A stretch of 64,000 bases of DNA from UBA1479 sp040218445 (GCA_040218445.1 JAVJRK010000015.1:62001-126000), one strand, 5' to 3'. Counted from the stretch's first letter, positions 17,862 to 27,018 are shown. Made by a program: numbers and translations. The notes: generated by a model not told the origin, from the sequence alone.

Positions 17862-18602
17862 TTATCTCGGCCAGACGATGGCCGCGATCATGGAAATTCC
17901 GGAAAACATCAAAAGGGCCAGGACGACCTTGTTGAAGGAACTGTCGCCCAGCCGGCCGTAGATTTTGCGCCCGATCCACGATCCGGCAACCGTCGCGGGA
18001 AAGGCGATCAGGGAAATCCGCCCAACTTCCAGGGTCATGAAACCGCCGATTGACTGAGTGATCGCGGCAAGCAGCAGAATGGCCGTGTTGTAGCCTTGGA
18101 ATACGCCGCGCTTTTCATCCTTGGACCAACCGCGCAAGGTCGCCCAGATGGTTGGCAGCGGGCCTGACAGCCCGGTCAGGCCGCCCAGGATGCCGCCGCC
18201 CAGGCCGACGATGGCATTGGCCAGCTTACCGCCCCAGGCGAGCTTGGGTGCGGACCGTTGGGCCAGGGTAAAAGCGCAATAGAGAACCAGGAACACGGCG
18301 AAGAACAGTTTGAACCCCTCGACCGAAACCTGGGGCAGGATCAAGGTGCCGAGCGGCACGCCGACCACGCCGCCGATGACGAAGGGCAGAACGCGCGGCC
18401 AGGAAATCGCATGCCATATGGCGGGCAGGGTCTGGAACTGTGAAATCAGCGAGCAGATGACGACCAGGGGGGCCGCGACCGCAGGCTCGATCACGGTCAG
18501 CCAGATCGCCAAAGCCGTCAGGCCCGTGCCGAACCCGGTCAGCCCGGAAACGAAGCCGCCCGCAAGCGCGCCGGCCAGAATGGTGAGTTCCAACATGCCC
18601 AT
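17862..18602 (-). CDS. TauE/SafE-family permease
   Basis: 246 residues, about eight hydrophobic spans in two related halves; GGFVSGLTGFGTGLTAL near the N-terminus and GGGILGGLTGLSGPL in the middle are the paired glycine-rich motifs of TauE/SafE (DUF81) proteins. These are thought to move sulfoacetate, sulfite or other organic sulfur anions. It stands alone between convergent mnmA and the upstream ABC exporter, so the substrate is open. Confidence 0.88.
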   Translation of the reverse strand: MGMLELTILAGALAGGFVSGLTGFGTGLTALAIWLTVIEPAVAAPLVVICSLISQFQTLPAIWHAISWPRVLPFVIGGVVGVPLGTLILPQVSVEGFKLFFAVFLVLYCAFTLAQRSAPKLAWGGKLANAIVGLGGGILGGLTGLSGPLPTIWATLRGWSKDEKRGVFQGYNTAILLLAAITQSIGGFMTLEVGRISLIAFPATVAGSWIGRKIYGRLGDSSFNKVVLALLMFSGISMIAAIVWPR

Positions 18603-18707
18603 GATATTTTCGTGGTTGGTTGGGAGAGGTTAAGGCTTAACGAGGAATGACGGGCGAGGAAAGAGCCAATCGTTCGGGGTTGGCCGAACCATGGAAGGCG
18701 GTCGGGA

Positions 18708-20579
18708 TTATTCGGCTGCCGGGTTTTCGGCGGCGTCGCGAATGCTGAGCCCGCCGTCCTCGTCGGCCAGTGTTTCACGGGCCTGTTCCTGTTGCTGCTG
18801 GCGGGCCCACATATCGGCGTAGCGGCCTTCCATTTGCAGCAAGGCTTCGTGATTGCCGCGTTCGACGATACGACCCGATTCCAGCACCAGAATTTCATCC
18901 GCGTCGACCACGGTCGACAGGCGATGGGCCACGGTCACGGTGGTGCGCCCTTTGGCGACGGCTTTCAGGGCTGCGAGAATTTCCTGCTCGGTCCGTGAAT
19001 CCAAGGCGGAGGTCGCTTCGTCGAAAATCAGGATATGGGGTGATTTCAGAACCGTCCGGGCAATCGCGACGCGTTGTTTTTCACCGCCGGAAAGCTTCAA
19101 TCCCCGCTCACCCACGGTGGCCTGATAGCCATCGGGCAGGCTCATGATGAAGTCGTGGATTTGCGCCGTCTTCGCGGCGTCTTCGATCTCTGACGGACTG
19201 GCGCCGGGGCGGCCGTAGGCGATGTTGTAATAAATGGTGTCGTTGAACAGGACCGTATCCTGCGGGACCATGCCGATGGCCGCACGCAGGCTTTTCTGCG
19301 TGACTTGGCGGATGTCCTGGCCGTCGATCAGGACCCGTCCGTCGGACACGTCGTAAAACCGGAACAACAGGCGCGAGATCGTGGATTTCCCCGACCCCGA
19401 TGGCCCGACAATGGCGACGGTGCGCCCGGCGGGCACGGTAAAGCTGACGTCCTTCAGGACCGACCGGCGGGTATCGTAGGCAAAGGATACGTTTTCGAAC
19501 CGGACCTCACCGCCGTTGACGGCCATCGGGGCCGCATCGGGCCGGTCGGCGACCTCGGCGTCTACATCCAGCAAGCGGAACATGTGTTCCATGTCGGTGA
19601 GGGATTGTTTGATCTCGCGGTACACGAAACCCAAGAAGTTCAGCGGCATGTAAAGCTGGATCAGGTAGGCATTGACCATGGCGAAATCGCCGATGGTCAT
19701 GCTTCCCGCGACCACACCCGAAGCCGCCATCCACATCATCGCGGTCAGGCCGATGGCGATGATCATGCCCTGGCCGATATTCAGCATGGCGAGCGAGGTA
19801 TTGCTTTTAACGGCGGCTTCTTCGTAGCGCGCGAGCGCGTGGTTGAAGCGCTGGCTTTCGTGATCTTCGTTGCCGAAGTATTTGACCGTCTCGAAATTCA
19901 GCAGGCTGTCGATGGCCTTGGTGTTGGCCTCGTTATCGGTCTTGTTCATGGTGCGCCGGAATTGGATACGCCATTCCGTGACCCAAAGCGTCCAGGCAAT
20001 GTAAAGCGCGATGGTCGCAAAGGTGATCAGCGCCATGAGAGGGCCGAACAGGTACCACAGAATGCCGCAGGTCAGGGCGATCTCGAACAACGTGGGCACG
20101 ATATTGAACAGCATGAAGCGCAACAGAAATTCGATGCCCTTGGTGCCGCGTTCGACGGCGCGGCTTATGCCACCGGTTTTGCGGTCCAAATGAAAGCGCA
20201 GGCTGAGCTGATGCAGATGGCGGAAGGTCTTCAGACCGGCCAGGCGGATGGCCCGCTGTGCGACCCGGGCAAACACCGCATCGCGCAGTTCGCCAAACGC
20301 CTGGCTTAGGATGCGGGCCCCGCCGTAAGCCAGCAATAACAGGACCGGAACGACCACTATGGAGGTGACTGTGCTGTCCAGGGCATCGACCGCATATTTG
20401 TAGATCAGGGGGACGGCAACGCTGGTTCCCTTGGCGGCGGCCAGGAAAATCACGGCAACGACGACGCGCCAACGCAAACCGGGCTCGCCTTGCGGCCACA
20501 GATAGGGGAACAGCGTTTTGACGGTCTGCCAATCGTTACGCGCAGGTCTGTCGTCGGGGTCCGAATAGTCGCGCCGCAT
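18708..20579 (-). CDS. ABC exporter, Atm1/HMT1 type (fused permease-ATPase)
   Basis: 623 residues; six-helix exporter domain (about 35-330) followed by an ATPase with Walker A GPSGSGKST, signature LSGGEKQRVAIAR and Walker B ILIFDEATSALD. The N-terminal PYLWPQGEPGLRWRVV, RAVERGTKGIEFLLRFMLFN and YFGNEDHE segments are those of the Atm1/ABCB7 branch, which exports glutathione-linked sulfur compounds or metals and affects Fe-S supply. It fits a genome with an ISC system. The C-terminal tail after residue 600 is variable. Confidence 0.9.
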   Translation of the reverse strand: MRRDYSDPDDRPARNDWQTVKTLFPYLWPQGEPGLRWRVVVAVIFLAAAKGTSVAVPLIYKYAVDALDSTVTSIVVVPVLLLLAYGGARILSQAFGELRDAVFARVAQRAIRLAGLKTFRHLHQLSLRFHLDRKTGGISRAVERGTKGIEFLLRFMLFNIVPTLFEIALTCGILWYLFGPLMALITFATIALYIAWTLWVTEWRIQFRRTMNKTDNEANTKAIDSLLNFETVKYFGNEDHESQRFNHALARYEEAAVKSNTSLAMLNIGQGMIIAIGLTAMMWMAASGVVAGSMTIGDFAMVNAYLIQLYMPLNFLGFVYREIKQSLTDMEHMFRLLDVDAEVADRPDAAPMAVNGGEVRFENVSFAYDTRRSVLKDVSFTVPAGRTVAIVGPSGSGKSTISRLLFRFYDVSDGRVLIDGQDIRQVTQKSLRAAIGMVPQDTVLFNDTIYYNIAYGRPGASPSEIEDAAKTAQIHDFIMSLPDGYQATVGERGLKLSGGEKQRVAIARTVLKSPHILIFDEATSALDSRTEQEILAALKAVAKGRTTVTVAHRLSTVVDADEILVLESGRIVERGNHEALLQMEGRYADMWARQQQQEQARETLADEDGGLSIRDAAENPAAE

Positions 20580-20811
20580 CGGCGGTTGTCCTTAAAATCT
20601 ATTGTGTTTCATATAGTTGGGATTCCGCTCGCGGATCGCAAGCGGCGATATAGACTTTCGATATATAGGAACCGGATGGGATTATGTGTAGACCGCAGAC
20701 ACAACAGGTAATGCAAATGTATGGTTCCCACGCAAACGTGTTCGGGGGCTTCAGGTTTTTGTCAGTTTAAGCTGTAGGATTGCCCTAAGGGGGCATCATT
20801 GGATAGTGTCG

Positions 20812-21366
20812 ATGAATTATGAAACGACGTGGGGCAATACCCCGGCGCCAGCCGGTCAGAAACCGCCAATGAGCGACGGTTACGATTTCAGTGCACTGCG
20901 GGTCTTGGTGGTGGATGATAGCTTCCACATGCGCGAGCTTGTGCGCACGTTCCTGGAAGGATTCGGGATTAAGGAAGTCACGGTGTCATCCGATGCGGAT
21001 GAGGCATTTGATCTGCTGATCAATTCCGACCCGGATCTGGTCATCACCGATTGGAACATGGCACCGGTTTCCGGATTGGAATTCGTTGAACGTATCCGCC
21101 GGGGAGCCAATGTGCCCAACCGGTTTGTGCCGATCATCATGCTGACCGGCTATACGGAAATGAAGCGCGTTGAAGAAGCCCGTGATGCCGGCATCAATTC
21201 ATTCCTGGCCAAACCGATCTCGGCGGCGTCGCTGTACAAACGGCTGGTCACATCGGTTCAGGACAAGCGCCAGTACGTGGAAACCACCGGCGGCTATTTC
21301 GGGCCAGATCGGCGGTCGATCAAGCGCCGCGAATATCGCGGCAAGGAACGGCGAGGCGACGCCTAG
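20812..21366 (+). CDS. CheY-like response regulator with C-terminal tail
   Basis: 184 residues (a GTG two codons earlier is possible). Receiver domain about 30-150: acidic pair in LVVDDSFHMREL, phospho-Asp in LVITDWNMAP, Thr in MLTGY, Lys in LAKPIS. There is no DNA-binding or enzymatic output; the tail after the receiver carries GYFGPDRRSIKRRE, a GPDRR motif also found in the receiver protein at 49.1 kb. The next gene starts at the base after this stop codon and looks like its phosphotransfer partner. Confidence 0.88.
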   Translation: MNYETTWGNTPAPAGQKPPMSDGYDFSALRVLVVDDSFHMRELVRTFLEGFGIKEVTVSSDADEAFDLLINSDPDLVITDWNMAPVSGLEFVERIRRGANVPNRFVPIIMLTGYTEMKRVEEARDAGINSFLAKPISAASLYKRLVTSVQDKRQYVETTGGYFGPDRRSIKRREYRGKERRGDA

Positions 21367-21852
21367 ATGGCTGAAACCCGATTCCTGAAACCGCAAAAAC
21401 ACCTCAGCCAAAAGGTCCGCCGTGGCGGACCCTCCATGGAGCAGGCGATCTTGAAGGCGGTCAATGCCGCCGATGACCTGATCGGCCAATACCAGGGCTG
21501 GGCCGTGGACGACCTGGAAACGTTATGGCAATCCTTTGTCGAGACGTCACGGACGGGCCGGGCCGATCCGGTGCGCTTGAAAGAGCTTTACGACATGACC
21601 CATGAAGCCCGGGGGCAGGGCGGCAGCTTCGGATTTCCGCTGATTTCCGTCGTGGGGGACAGTCTGTGCAAGTATCTTGATGGCTTACCCCGGCTGAAGA
21701 CCCGCGATCTGGATGTCATCCGCGTCCACATCATGGCTATGAAGGCGATCTTCCGGCAGGGCCTGAAGGGGCATCAAGGCGAGCTGAGCAAGGAATTGCA
21801 GGTGTTGTTGAATGCGTTCCGGGCCAAAATCGCGGAACAGCAGGCCCGTTGA
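21367..21852 (+). CDS. HPt-like histidine phosphotransfer protein (predicted)
   Basis: 161 residues, mostly helical. THEARGQGGSFGFPLISVVG around residues 78-97 matches the HPt phosphoacceptor pattern H-x-x-(K/R)-G-x-(A/G/S)-x-x-(F/L)-G, which puts H79 as the candidate phosphorylated His; the following SLCKYLDG has the spacing of HPt helix C. The ATG directly abuts the stop of the receiver gene, so the two are probably translated together. Assignment is by motif, not by a search. Confidence 0.65.
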   Translation: MAETRFLKPQKHLSQKVRRGGPSMEQAILKAVNAADDLIGQYQGWAVDDLETLWQSFVETSRTGRADPVRLKELYDMTHEARGQGGSFGFPLISVVGDSLCKYLDGLPRLKTRDLDVIRVHIMAMKAIFRQGLKGHQGELSKELQVLLNAFRAKIAEQQAR

Positions 21853-21882
21853 TATCGGCCGAGCCTGTTCTTTAATCTTTCC

Positions 21883-22161
21883 TTAGAAACCCGTGCGATC
21901 GAAAAAGCCGCTTTGTTTCAGGTGGGCATCGAAGATCAGGTAGTCACGCACCTTGTAGCGGCGCGCCAACTCGCGTTCGGCGGCCTTGAACGGGTTCTCG
22001 CCGCGCCGGGCAGAAAACGTGCGGGTCATGCGGCGGCCAAGGGCGCGGTTCTTGAGCACGGGATAGTAGGTCACCTCGACCGTTTCACGGGCAGTGGGTT
22101 CGTCACGCAGGGACGCGTTGGCGATCGTGTTGGGGGCGGGCTTCGTCTGATGGGCAAACAT
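21883..22161 (-). CDS. Small protein of unknown function, SOS-boxed
   Basis: 92 residues, very basic (many Arg and Lys), no signal peptide or membrane span. A central region YYPVLKNRALGRRMTRTFSA and a helical KAAERELARRYKVRDY. I do not recognise a family. GGAG lies about 8 bp before the ATG. The promoter region has a perfect alphaproteobacterial LexA box, so DNA damage induction is the main clue to its role. It is convergent with the HPt-like gene. Confidence 0.7.
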   Translation of the reverse strand: MFAHQTKPAPNTIANASLRDEPTARETVEVTYYPVLKNRALGRRMTRTFSARRGENPFKAAERELARRYKVRDYLIFDAHLKQSGFFDRTGF

Positions 22162-22186
22162 GGCACATCTCCAGTCCAGAGGGCTT

Positions 22187-22215
22187 AAAATGTTCTCTTT
22201 TTGTTCTCATGTCAA
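22187..22215 (-). promoter_or_regulatory. Promoter with LexA (SOS) box
   Basis: Read on the minus strand: TTGACA (22215-22210), then the LexA box GAACAAAAAGAGAAC (22206-22192; equals GTTC-N7-GTTC on the plus strand), then a weak -10 CATTTT or ATTTTA near 22192-22186. Alphaproteobacterial LexA binds GTTC-N7-GTTC, and here it would block the spacer. A 12-bp palindrome AAGAGATCTCTT (22214-22225) adjoins the -35. Confidence 0.72.
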
Positions 22216-22329
22216 GAGATCTCTTAAGTGCGGTAAGTGTTGTGCCATTTCAGAAAAAAATAAATATATCTTGCGTATTAAGCCGAAGGTTATAGGTCCG
22301 GCTATCCTAAAGATGCGTCATTGGGCGGC

Positions 22330-22923
22330 TCAGCGGACGGCGGAATGTCCGCGTGCGGCATGGGCCAGACGGCTGATCGCTTCAGGGTGCGGATTGTAGG
22401 CTCCCGTTGCCAGATAATGCTCGATGGTCGGGCAGATGCGTTTGCGAAAGGTTGCGGCCGTCATGTTGTCGTGGGGCTTGCTCAGGGCATTGCGACTGGG
22501 GCTGAGCAGGTCGAGAATGTCCGATGCATCGGCGATGGTCTGTGCCTGACGGGCCCGCCAGCGCACGATGTCCCTGCGCATTTGAACGTCACAGTCCTCA
22601 TGGGCGCGCTGCAGCAGGCTGGCATAGGTCTCGATCATGGCGGCGTAGACAAAGGCTTTCTGGGTGTCGGTCAGGCGTATGCTGTCCGGCACGCGGCCGT
22701 CGCTGCCCAGAGTCAGTTTGCTGGGAATGCCACGGCGGGTGAAAGCCGCCGGGTTCCAGTCATAGGTACCGTCTCGGCCCGATGGGGCTTTCTCGGTAAC
22801 TGCATCCGGGGTGTATTCAGGCGTGTCCCGCCCGGCATGCTCTCCCACGCCGGGCATGACGAAAATCCGGACAGCGCCGAGAAACAGGATCGAGATGAGC
22901 AGGAATCGTTCAAGCGAAGACAT
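22330..22923 (-). CDS. Membrane-anchored hypothetical protein
   Basis: 197 residues. One N-terminal hydrophobic segment (about 6-22, LLISILFLGAVRIFVM) then a soluble, mainly helical domain, probably periplasmic. Two cysteines (HEDCDVQ and KRICPTI) could pair. No family recognised. Stands alone between the SOS-boxed gene and guaA, all on the minus strand. GC-rich codon use matches its neighbours. Confidence 0.65.
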   Translation of the reverse strand: MSSLERFLLISILFLGAVRIFVMPGVGEHAGRDTPEYTPDAVTEKAPSGRDGTYDWNPAAFTRRGIPSKLTLGSDGRVPDSIRLTDTQKAFVYAAMIETYASLLQRAHEDCDVQMRRDIVRWRARQAQTIADASDILDLLSPSRNALSKPHDNMTAATFRKRICPTIEHYLATGAYNPHPEAISRLAHAARGHSAVR

Positions 22924-22998
22924 GCCCGCACTTTAGCGGAAAGCCCGGCAAGGCCAATGCTAATCAGCCCAGGCCGTACATTTCTGCACGATCAGCCC

Positions 22999-24591
22999 TT
23001 ATTCCCACTCGATGGTGCCGGGCGGCTTTGACGTCACGTCGTAGACGACGCGGTTGATGCCCTTGACCTCGTTGATGATGCGGTTGGCCGTACGGCCCAG
23101 GAATTCGTGGTCGAAGGGGTAGTAGTCCGCGGTCATGCCGTCGGTCGAGGTCACGGCGCGCAACGCGCAGACGAAATCATAGGTCCGGGCGTCGCCCATC
23201 ACGCCTACGGTCTGCACCGGCAGCAGCACGGCGAAGGCCTGCCAGATGGTGTCGTACAGCCCTGCATTGCGGATTTCTTCCAGGTAAATCACATCGGCCT
23301 TGCGCAGGATGTCGAGCTTGTCGCGCGAAATCGCGCCCGGAATGCGGATCGCCAGGCCCGGCCCGGGGAAGGGGTGGCGGCCGACGAAGGTTTCCGGCAA
23401 ACCCAGTTCGCGCCCCAGTTCGCGGACTTCGTCCTTGAACAGTTCACGCAAGGGCTCGACCAGGGCCATATCCATGCGTTCCGGCAGGCCGCCCACGTTG
23501 TGGTGGGATTTGATGGTGACGCTGGGCCCGCCCGTGAAGGACACGCTTTCGATCACGTCGGGATAGAGCGTGCCCTGGGCCAGGAACTTGGCGCCGCCGA
23601 CGTTCTTGGCCTCTTCCTCGAACACGTCGATGAACAGCTTGCCGATGGTCTTGCGCTTGATCTCGGGGTCGGTCACGCCGTCCAGTTCGCCCAGGAACAG
23701 ATCGCTGGCGTCGCGATGGACCAGCGGGATGTTGTAGGTATCGCGGAACAGGCTGACCACCTGATCGGCCTCGCCTTCGCGCATCAGGCCGTGGTCGACG
23801 AACACGCAGGTCAGCTGATCGCCGATCGCTTCATGCAGCAGCACGGCGACGACCGATGAATCGACACCGCCTGACAGGCCGCAGATCACCCGACCATCGC
23901 CGACCTGGTCGCGCACCTTTTGGATCGCTTCGTCCTTGAAGGCGGCCATGGTCCAATCGCCTTCGCAGCCCGCGATCTTGTGCACGAAATTGGCCAGCAG
24001 CTTGGCCCCGTCGGGTGTGTGTACGACCTCGGGGTGGAACTGCACGCCGAACATGCGGCCGCTGTCGTGGGCGATGGCGGCGAAGGGCGATCCGTCGGAC
24101 ACGGCCACGGGGCGGAAGCCCTTGGGCACGCGGATGATCTTGTCGCCGTGGCTCATCCAGACCTGGTGCTTTTCGCCCTTGGTCCAGACACCATCGAACA
24201 GGGCGCAGTTGTCGGTGATTTCGACGAAGGCGCGGCCGAATTCGCGGTGGTTGGAGGCTTCGACCTCGCCGCCGTTCTGGGCGACCATGGTCTGTTCGCC
24301 ATAGCAAATACCCAGCACCGGCAAATGCGCCAATGCGCCGTCTGCGTCGAACAGCGCCTGGGGGGCACGGGGCGTCGTCTGTTCATGGACCGACGCGGGC
24401 CCGCCCGACAAAATCACACCCTTGGGGTTGAAGGCCTGGATGAAATCCGTATCCACGTTATTGAACGGATGAATCTCGCAATACACGCCCGATTCCCGCA
24501 CCCGGCGTGCAATCAATTGCGTCACCTGGGAGCCGAAATCGACGATCAGGATCTTTTCCGCGTGAAGATCGGTTTGTACCGCGTCTGACAT
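22999..24591 (-). CDS. guaA: GMP synthase (glutamine-hydrolysing)
   Basis: 530 residues. Converts XMP to GMP with ammonia from glutamine. Class I glutamine amidotransferase half: SGGPASV, the nucleophile in LGICYGEQ, and HPEV; ATP-pyrophosphatase half: P-loop CGLSGGVDSSV; C-terminal dimerisation region ends KPPGTIEWE. Length normal. guaB is in the same window (45.4 kb) but not linked. Confidence 0.97.
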   Translation of the reverse strand: MSDAVQTDLHAEKILIVDFGSQVTQLIARRVRESGVYCEIHPFNNVDTDFIQAFNPKGVILSGGPASVHEQTTPRAPQALFDADGALAHLPVLGICYGEQTMVAQNGGEVEASNHREFGRAFVEITDNCALFDGVWTKGEKHQVWMSHGDKIIRVPKGFRPVAVSDGSPFAAIAHDSGRMFGVQFHPEVVHTPDGAKLLANFVHKIAGCEGDWTMAAFKDEAIQKVRDQVGDGRVICGLSGGVDSSVVAVLLHEAIGDQLTCVFVDHGLMREGEADQVVSLFRDTYNIPLVHRDASDLFLGELDGVTDPEIKRKTIGKLFIDVFEEEAKNVGGAKFLAQGTLYPDVIESVSFTGGPSVTIKSHHNVGGLPERMDMALVEPLRELFKDEVRELGRELGLPETFVGRHPFPGPGLAIRIPGAISRDKLDILRKADVIYLEEIRNAGLYDTIWQAFAVLLPVQTVGVMGDARTYDFVCALRAVTSTDGMTADYYPFDHEFLGRTANRIINEVKGINRVVYDVTSKPPGTIEWE

Positions 24592-24724
24592 GGGGAGCTT
24601 CTATCGCGAACCCCGCTGTGAGTCACGCGTCGAGATGTCTCGATACAAGGAAAAATCGGGAAAAAAACAGGGGGAAAGCGGACTGGGATGGCCCTTCGCC
24701 AAGCCGGTTCGGATGAATATCTGG

Positions 24725-25201
24725 CTACATCCGTGCCAAGCGGGCGCAGTTCATCGGCCGTTCCCCCACGCCCTGTGCGCCGGCGGCGGCAAACACCCGG
24801 TTGACCAGATTGCGGCCAAGGGCTGAATTCACGCGGGTCGTCAATTCCCGGTCGAGCCCCGATGCGGCGAAGTTCGGCCAGGAAAAGGTGCCCTTCACGT
24901 TGGCCCGCATGAAGGTTTGGACCTCGTGCTGGATGCGGGCAAGGTCGCGGCAGAACGCGGCCCCCGCCTGTTTATCCGTAACCCGGAAGGCGACTGAAAT
25001 GGGTACCAGGGCGGATGAACCGGCCTGATAGCTGACCCGCGCCATATAGGGCGAAACCTGCATGTCAAAGACGTGATTGGGCTTGGACGCGGAACCCGTG
25101 CCCATACCGTCGATCGACCCACCCGGGCCAAGAACCCACACCGCCGCAACAGCAGCGGACGTGGTCGCACCGATTGCGGCGCCGGCAATGTAAAGGTTCA
25201 C
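24725..25201 (-). CDS. Membrane-anchored hypothetical protein
   Basis: 158 residues from a GTG with GGGGAG 6 bp upstream. N-terminal membrane segment (residues 4-25), then an extracytoplasmic domain with HVFDMQVSPYMARVSY and VPISVAFRVTDKQ, alternating beta-strand pattern, ending in helices. The short-anchor plus strand-rich layout is loosely FliL-like, but I see no firm match. Divergent from the Ala-rich secreted protein; the 259 bp between them are AT-rich and probably hold both promoters. Confidence 0.6.
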   Translation of the reverse strand: MNLYIAGAAIGATTSAAVAAVWVLGPGGSIDGMGTGSASKPNHVFDMQVSPYMARVSYQAGSSALVPISVAFRVTDKQAGAAFCRDLARIQHEVQTFMRANVKGTFSWPNFAASGLDRELTTRVNSALGRNLVNRVFAAAGAQGVGERPMNCARLARM

Positions 25202-25460
25202 CGAATGCTCCCCGTTCCTGCAGCCCTCCCGACCCTCTGGCGTTTTTTATTGAGCGTTTTCGACAGAAGAGCACATTCTAATATTAACATTAAAAACCCC
25301 GGTTTACTGTGCGGAAGTTTTCATTAATGCGTCTAATTTGTGGATAAACTTTCAAAAATACATCTGTATGCGGGGTGTATCGCTACCACCGGTACATTCG
25401 TAAGATTTGTGTTAACGGAAAAGATATCCGGGCCGGTGATAATGGTTTTGGAATATCGAT

Positions 25461-26501
25461 ATGACGGTGGTGACGGATATGCGCGATTCTTGCCAAATGA
25501 CCGACCTTGGGGCCCATCCTCGAATGCCGCGACGCAGGCTTGCCATGGGGGCGGCTTGTGCCTTGATGGGCATGATCGGGGGGCAGCCTGCCCTGGCCCA
25601 AACGGGCGGATCGCCCGCGCCGGCGGCCCAGGCTGAACAAACCGATACGGCGCCGAAAGCCCGCATCAGCAAAAAGGACTGCCGCCGGGTAATGCGCCAT
25701 CGGGCACGGGCCGATGTCGCCTATAAGCCGGGCGTCGATGTGCGCGGCAAAAAGGTCGCGCCCGCGGATCTGTCCGGCGGGTTTCAGATGGTCCTGCCGG
25801 ATGTCTTTGAATTCAACGTGACCAAGGATCTATCGGCCTATCTCGATGGGCCCGAGGAACAATTGGCGGCGGAAAAGGCCGCGGCCCTGGCAGCGGAAAA
25901 AACCACCGACGCGACGGATGCGGCGGTATCTTCGGCGGCGCTGTCCCTGGCCGGGGCCGAGACCGCGGCCACGACGGCACAAACCGCTGCTGACACCGCC
26001 GCTGCGGCGGCAACGGCGGCCCAGGCCGCGTCGGACGCGGACCCCACGAACAGGACGCTGGAAGTTGCGGCGGAAACCGCCGCGAGTGATGCAGCCGCGG
26101 CACAGGCCACGGCCGACACCGCGGCTTCTACCCTGACGACGGCGCAATCGGCCTATAGCGCGGTCGAATCCGCCGCGGCGACGGGAGATTATTCGACGGC
26201 GTTGAACCAGGCCCAGGAAGTGTTGTCGACGGCGGAGTCCTTGGGCTATACCCAGGACGCGACGGCCCAGACCGCCAGCAGCACGGCAAGTTCGAAGGCC
26301 GCGGATGCGGCATCGGCCGATGCGGCGGCGCTCTCGGCCATGGACAAGGTCGCGAAAAGCGCGGATATGTCCCTTAATGTCGGAACCGTGCGGTTCAACA
26401 TCAATTCCGGCGCCATGACCTTCAACGGTCAGCCGTTGAACGATGCCGCCATGGGCGAAATGGCGGTGCTGTGCCAGGAAATGCTGTCGGGCGGGAAATA
26501 G
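25461..26501 (+). CDS. Secreted Ala-rich coiled-coil protein
   Basis: 346 residues if started at 25461; the ATG at 25524 (MPRRRLAMGAACALMGM then IGGQPALAQ) would give a clean signal peptide with AQ|T cleavage. Mature part: basic stretch KKDCRRVMRHR; a domain with FQMVLPDVFEFNVTKDLSAYLDG; a long region (about 130-300) almost only Ala, Thr, Asp, Ser, Glu predicted as coiled coil; then a short C-terminal domain. Its opening and closing parts (NVGTVRFNINSGAMTFNGQPL) look beta-rich. Family not recognised; possibly a cell-envelope structural protein. Confidence 0.6.
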   Translation: MTVVTDMRDSCQMTDLGAHPRMPRRRLAMGAACALMGMIGGQPALAQTGGSPAPAAQAEQTDTAPKARISKKDCRRVMRHRARADVAYKPGVDVRGKKVAPADLSGGFQMVLPDVFEFNVTKDLSAYLDGPEEQLAAEKAAALAAEKTTDATDAAVSSAALSLAGAETAATTAQTAADTAAAAATAAQAASDADPTNRTLEVAAETAASDAAAAQATADTAASTLTTAQSAYSAVESAAATGDYSTALNQAQEVLSTAESLGYTQDATAQTASSTASSKAADAASADAAALSAMDKVAKSADMSLNVGTVRFNINSGAMTFNGQPLNDAAMGEMAVLCQEMLSGGK

Positions 26502-26537
26502 CCCCGAAACGCTGATGGGGGCGTCAGGCCGCCCGCG

Positions 26538-26879
26538 TCAGTAACACTGCTTGCGTGCGTCACGACACTGTTGAATGCAGGCCTTGTCCTTGGCGCAGGC
26601 CTGCCGGCATTGCTTGAAAATCGCCCCGCAATCGCGCTGACCCTGGCCCATGCCCTGGCCTGCGTTGCCGGCGACGCCGCATTGCATGGCACAGGACGCC
26701 TTGGCGTCCGTTCCGTTCTGCTCGATGCAATTGTGGAAACAGGTCTGGCCGGCGCTTTGGCTCATCTGTTCGCCGTGAAAATGCAGCTTGCCCGTGTCAT
26801 GGGCGCTGACGGTGGCCGGACCGGCCAGGGTGAACAGGGCGAACGCCGCGACGGCGAAGGCGCCGAGAAGGAATTTCAT
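26538..26879 (-). CDS. Secreted Cys-rich protein with CX3C pairs
   Basis: 113 residues. Signal peptide of about 26 residues ending VSAHD. The mature part has ten cysteines in four CX3C pairs (CFHNC, CAMQC, CRQAC, CIQQC) plus two single ones, with a Gly/Gln-rich linker between halves. Such spacing suits helical hairpins held by disulfides, and metal binding is possible. The start is at the signal peptide; the frame is open far upstream but without a credible beginning. Divergent from the ThDP decarboxylase genes. Confidence 0.7.
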   Translation of the reverse strand: MKFLLGAFAVAAFALFTLAGPATVSAHDTGKLHFHGEQMSQSAGQTCFHNCIEQNGTDAKASCAMQCGVAGNAGQGMGQGQRDCGAIFKQCRQACAKDKACIQQCRDARKQCY

Positions 26880-27018
26880 CTGTCTGTCTCCGATCTTGAA
26901 ATCAGGTGCCTTGTAACCAGCCCGACAATGCCGGGCAATGGTAACGCCACCGGCATGCGGCGAAAACCGCATAATGTTGACGTAGGGGAAAGTAGGGGGT
27001 TTCGCCACGTGAAATGGA

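Noticed and set aside
25900..26340. Repetitive Ala-codon-rich DNA
   Set aside because: Not a mobile or tandem repeat; it is the coiled-coil part of one intact ORF with no periodic DNA unit.
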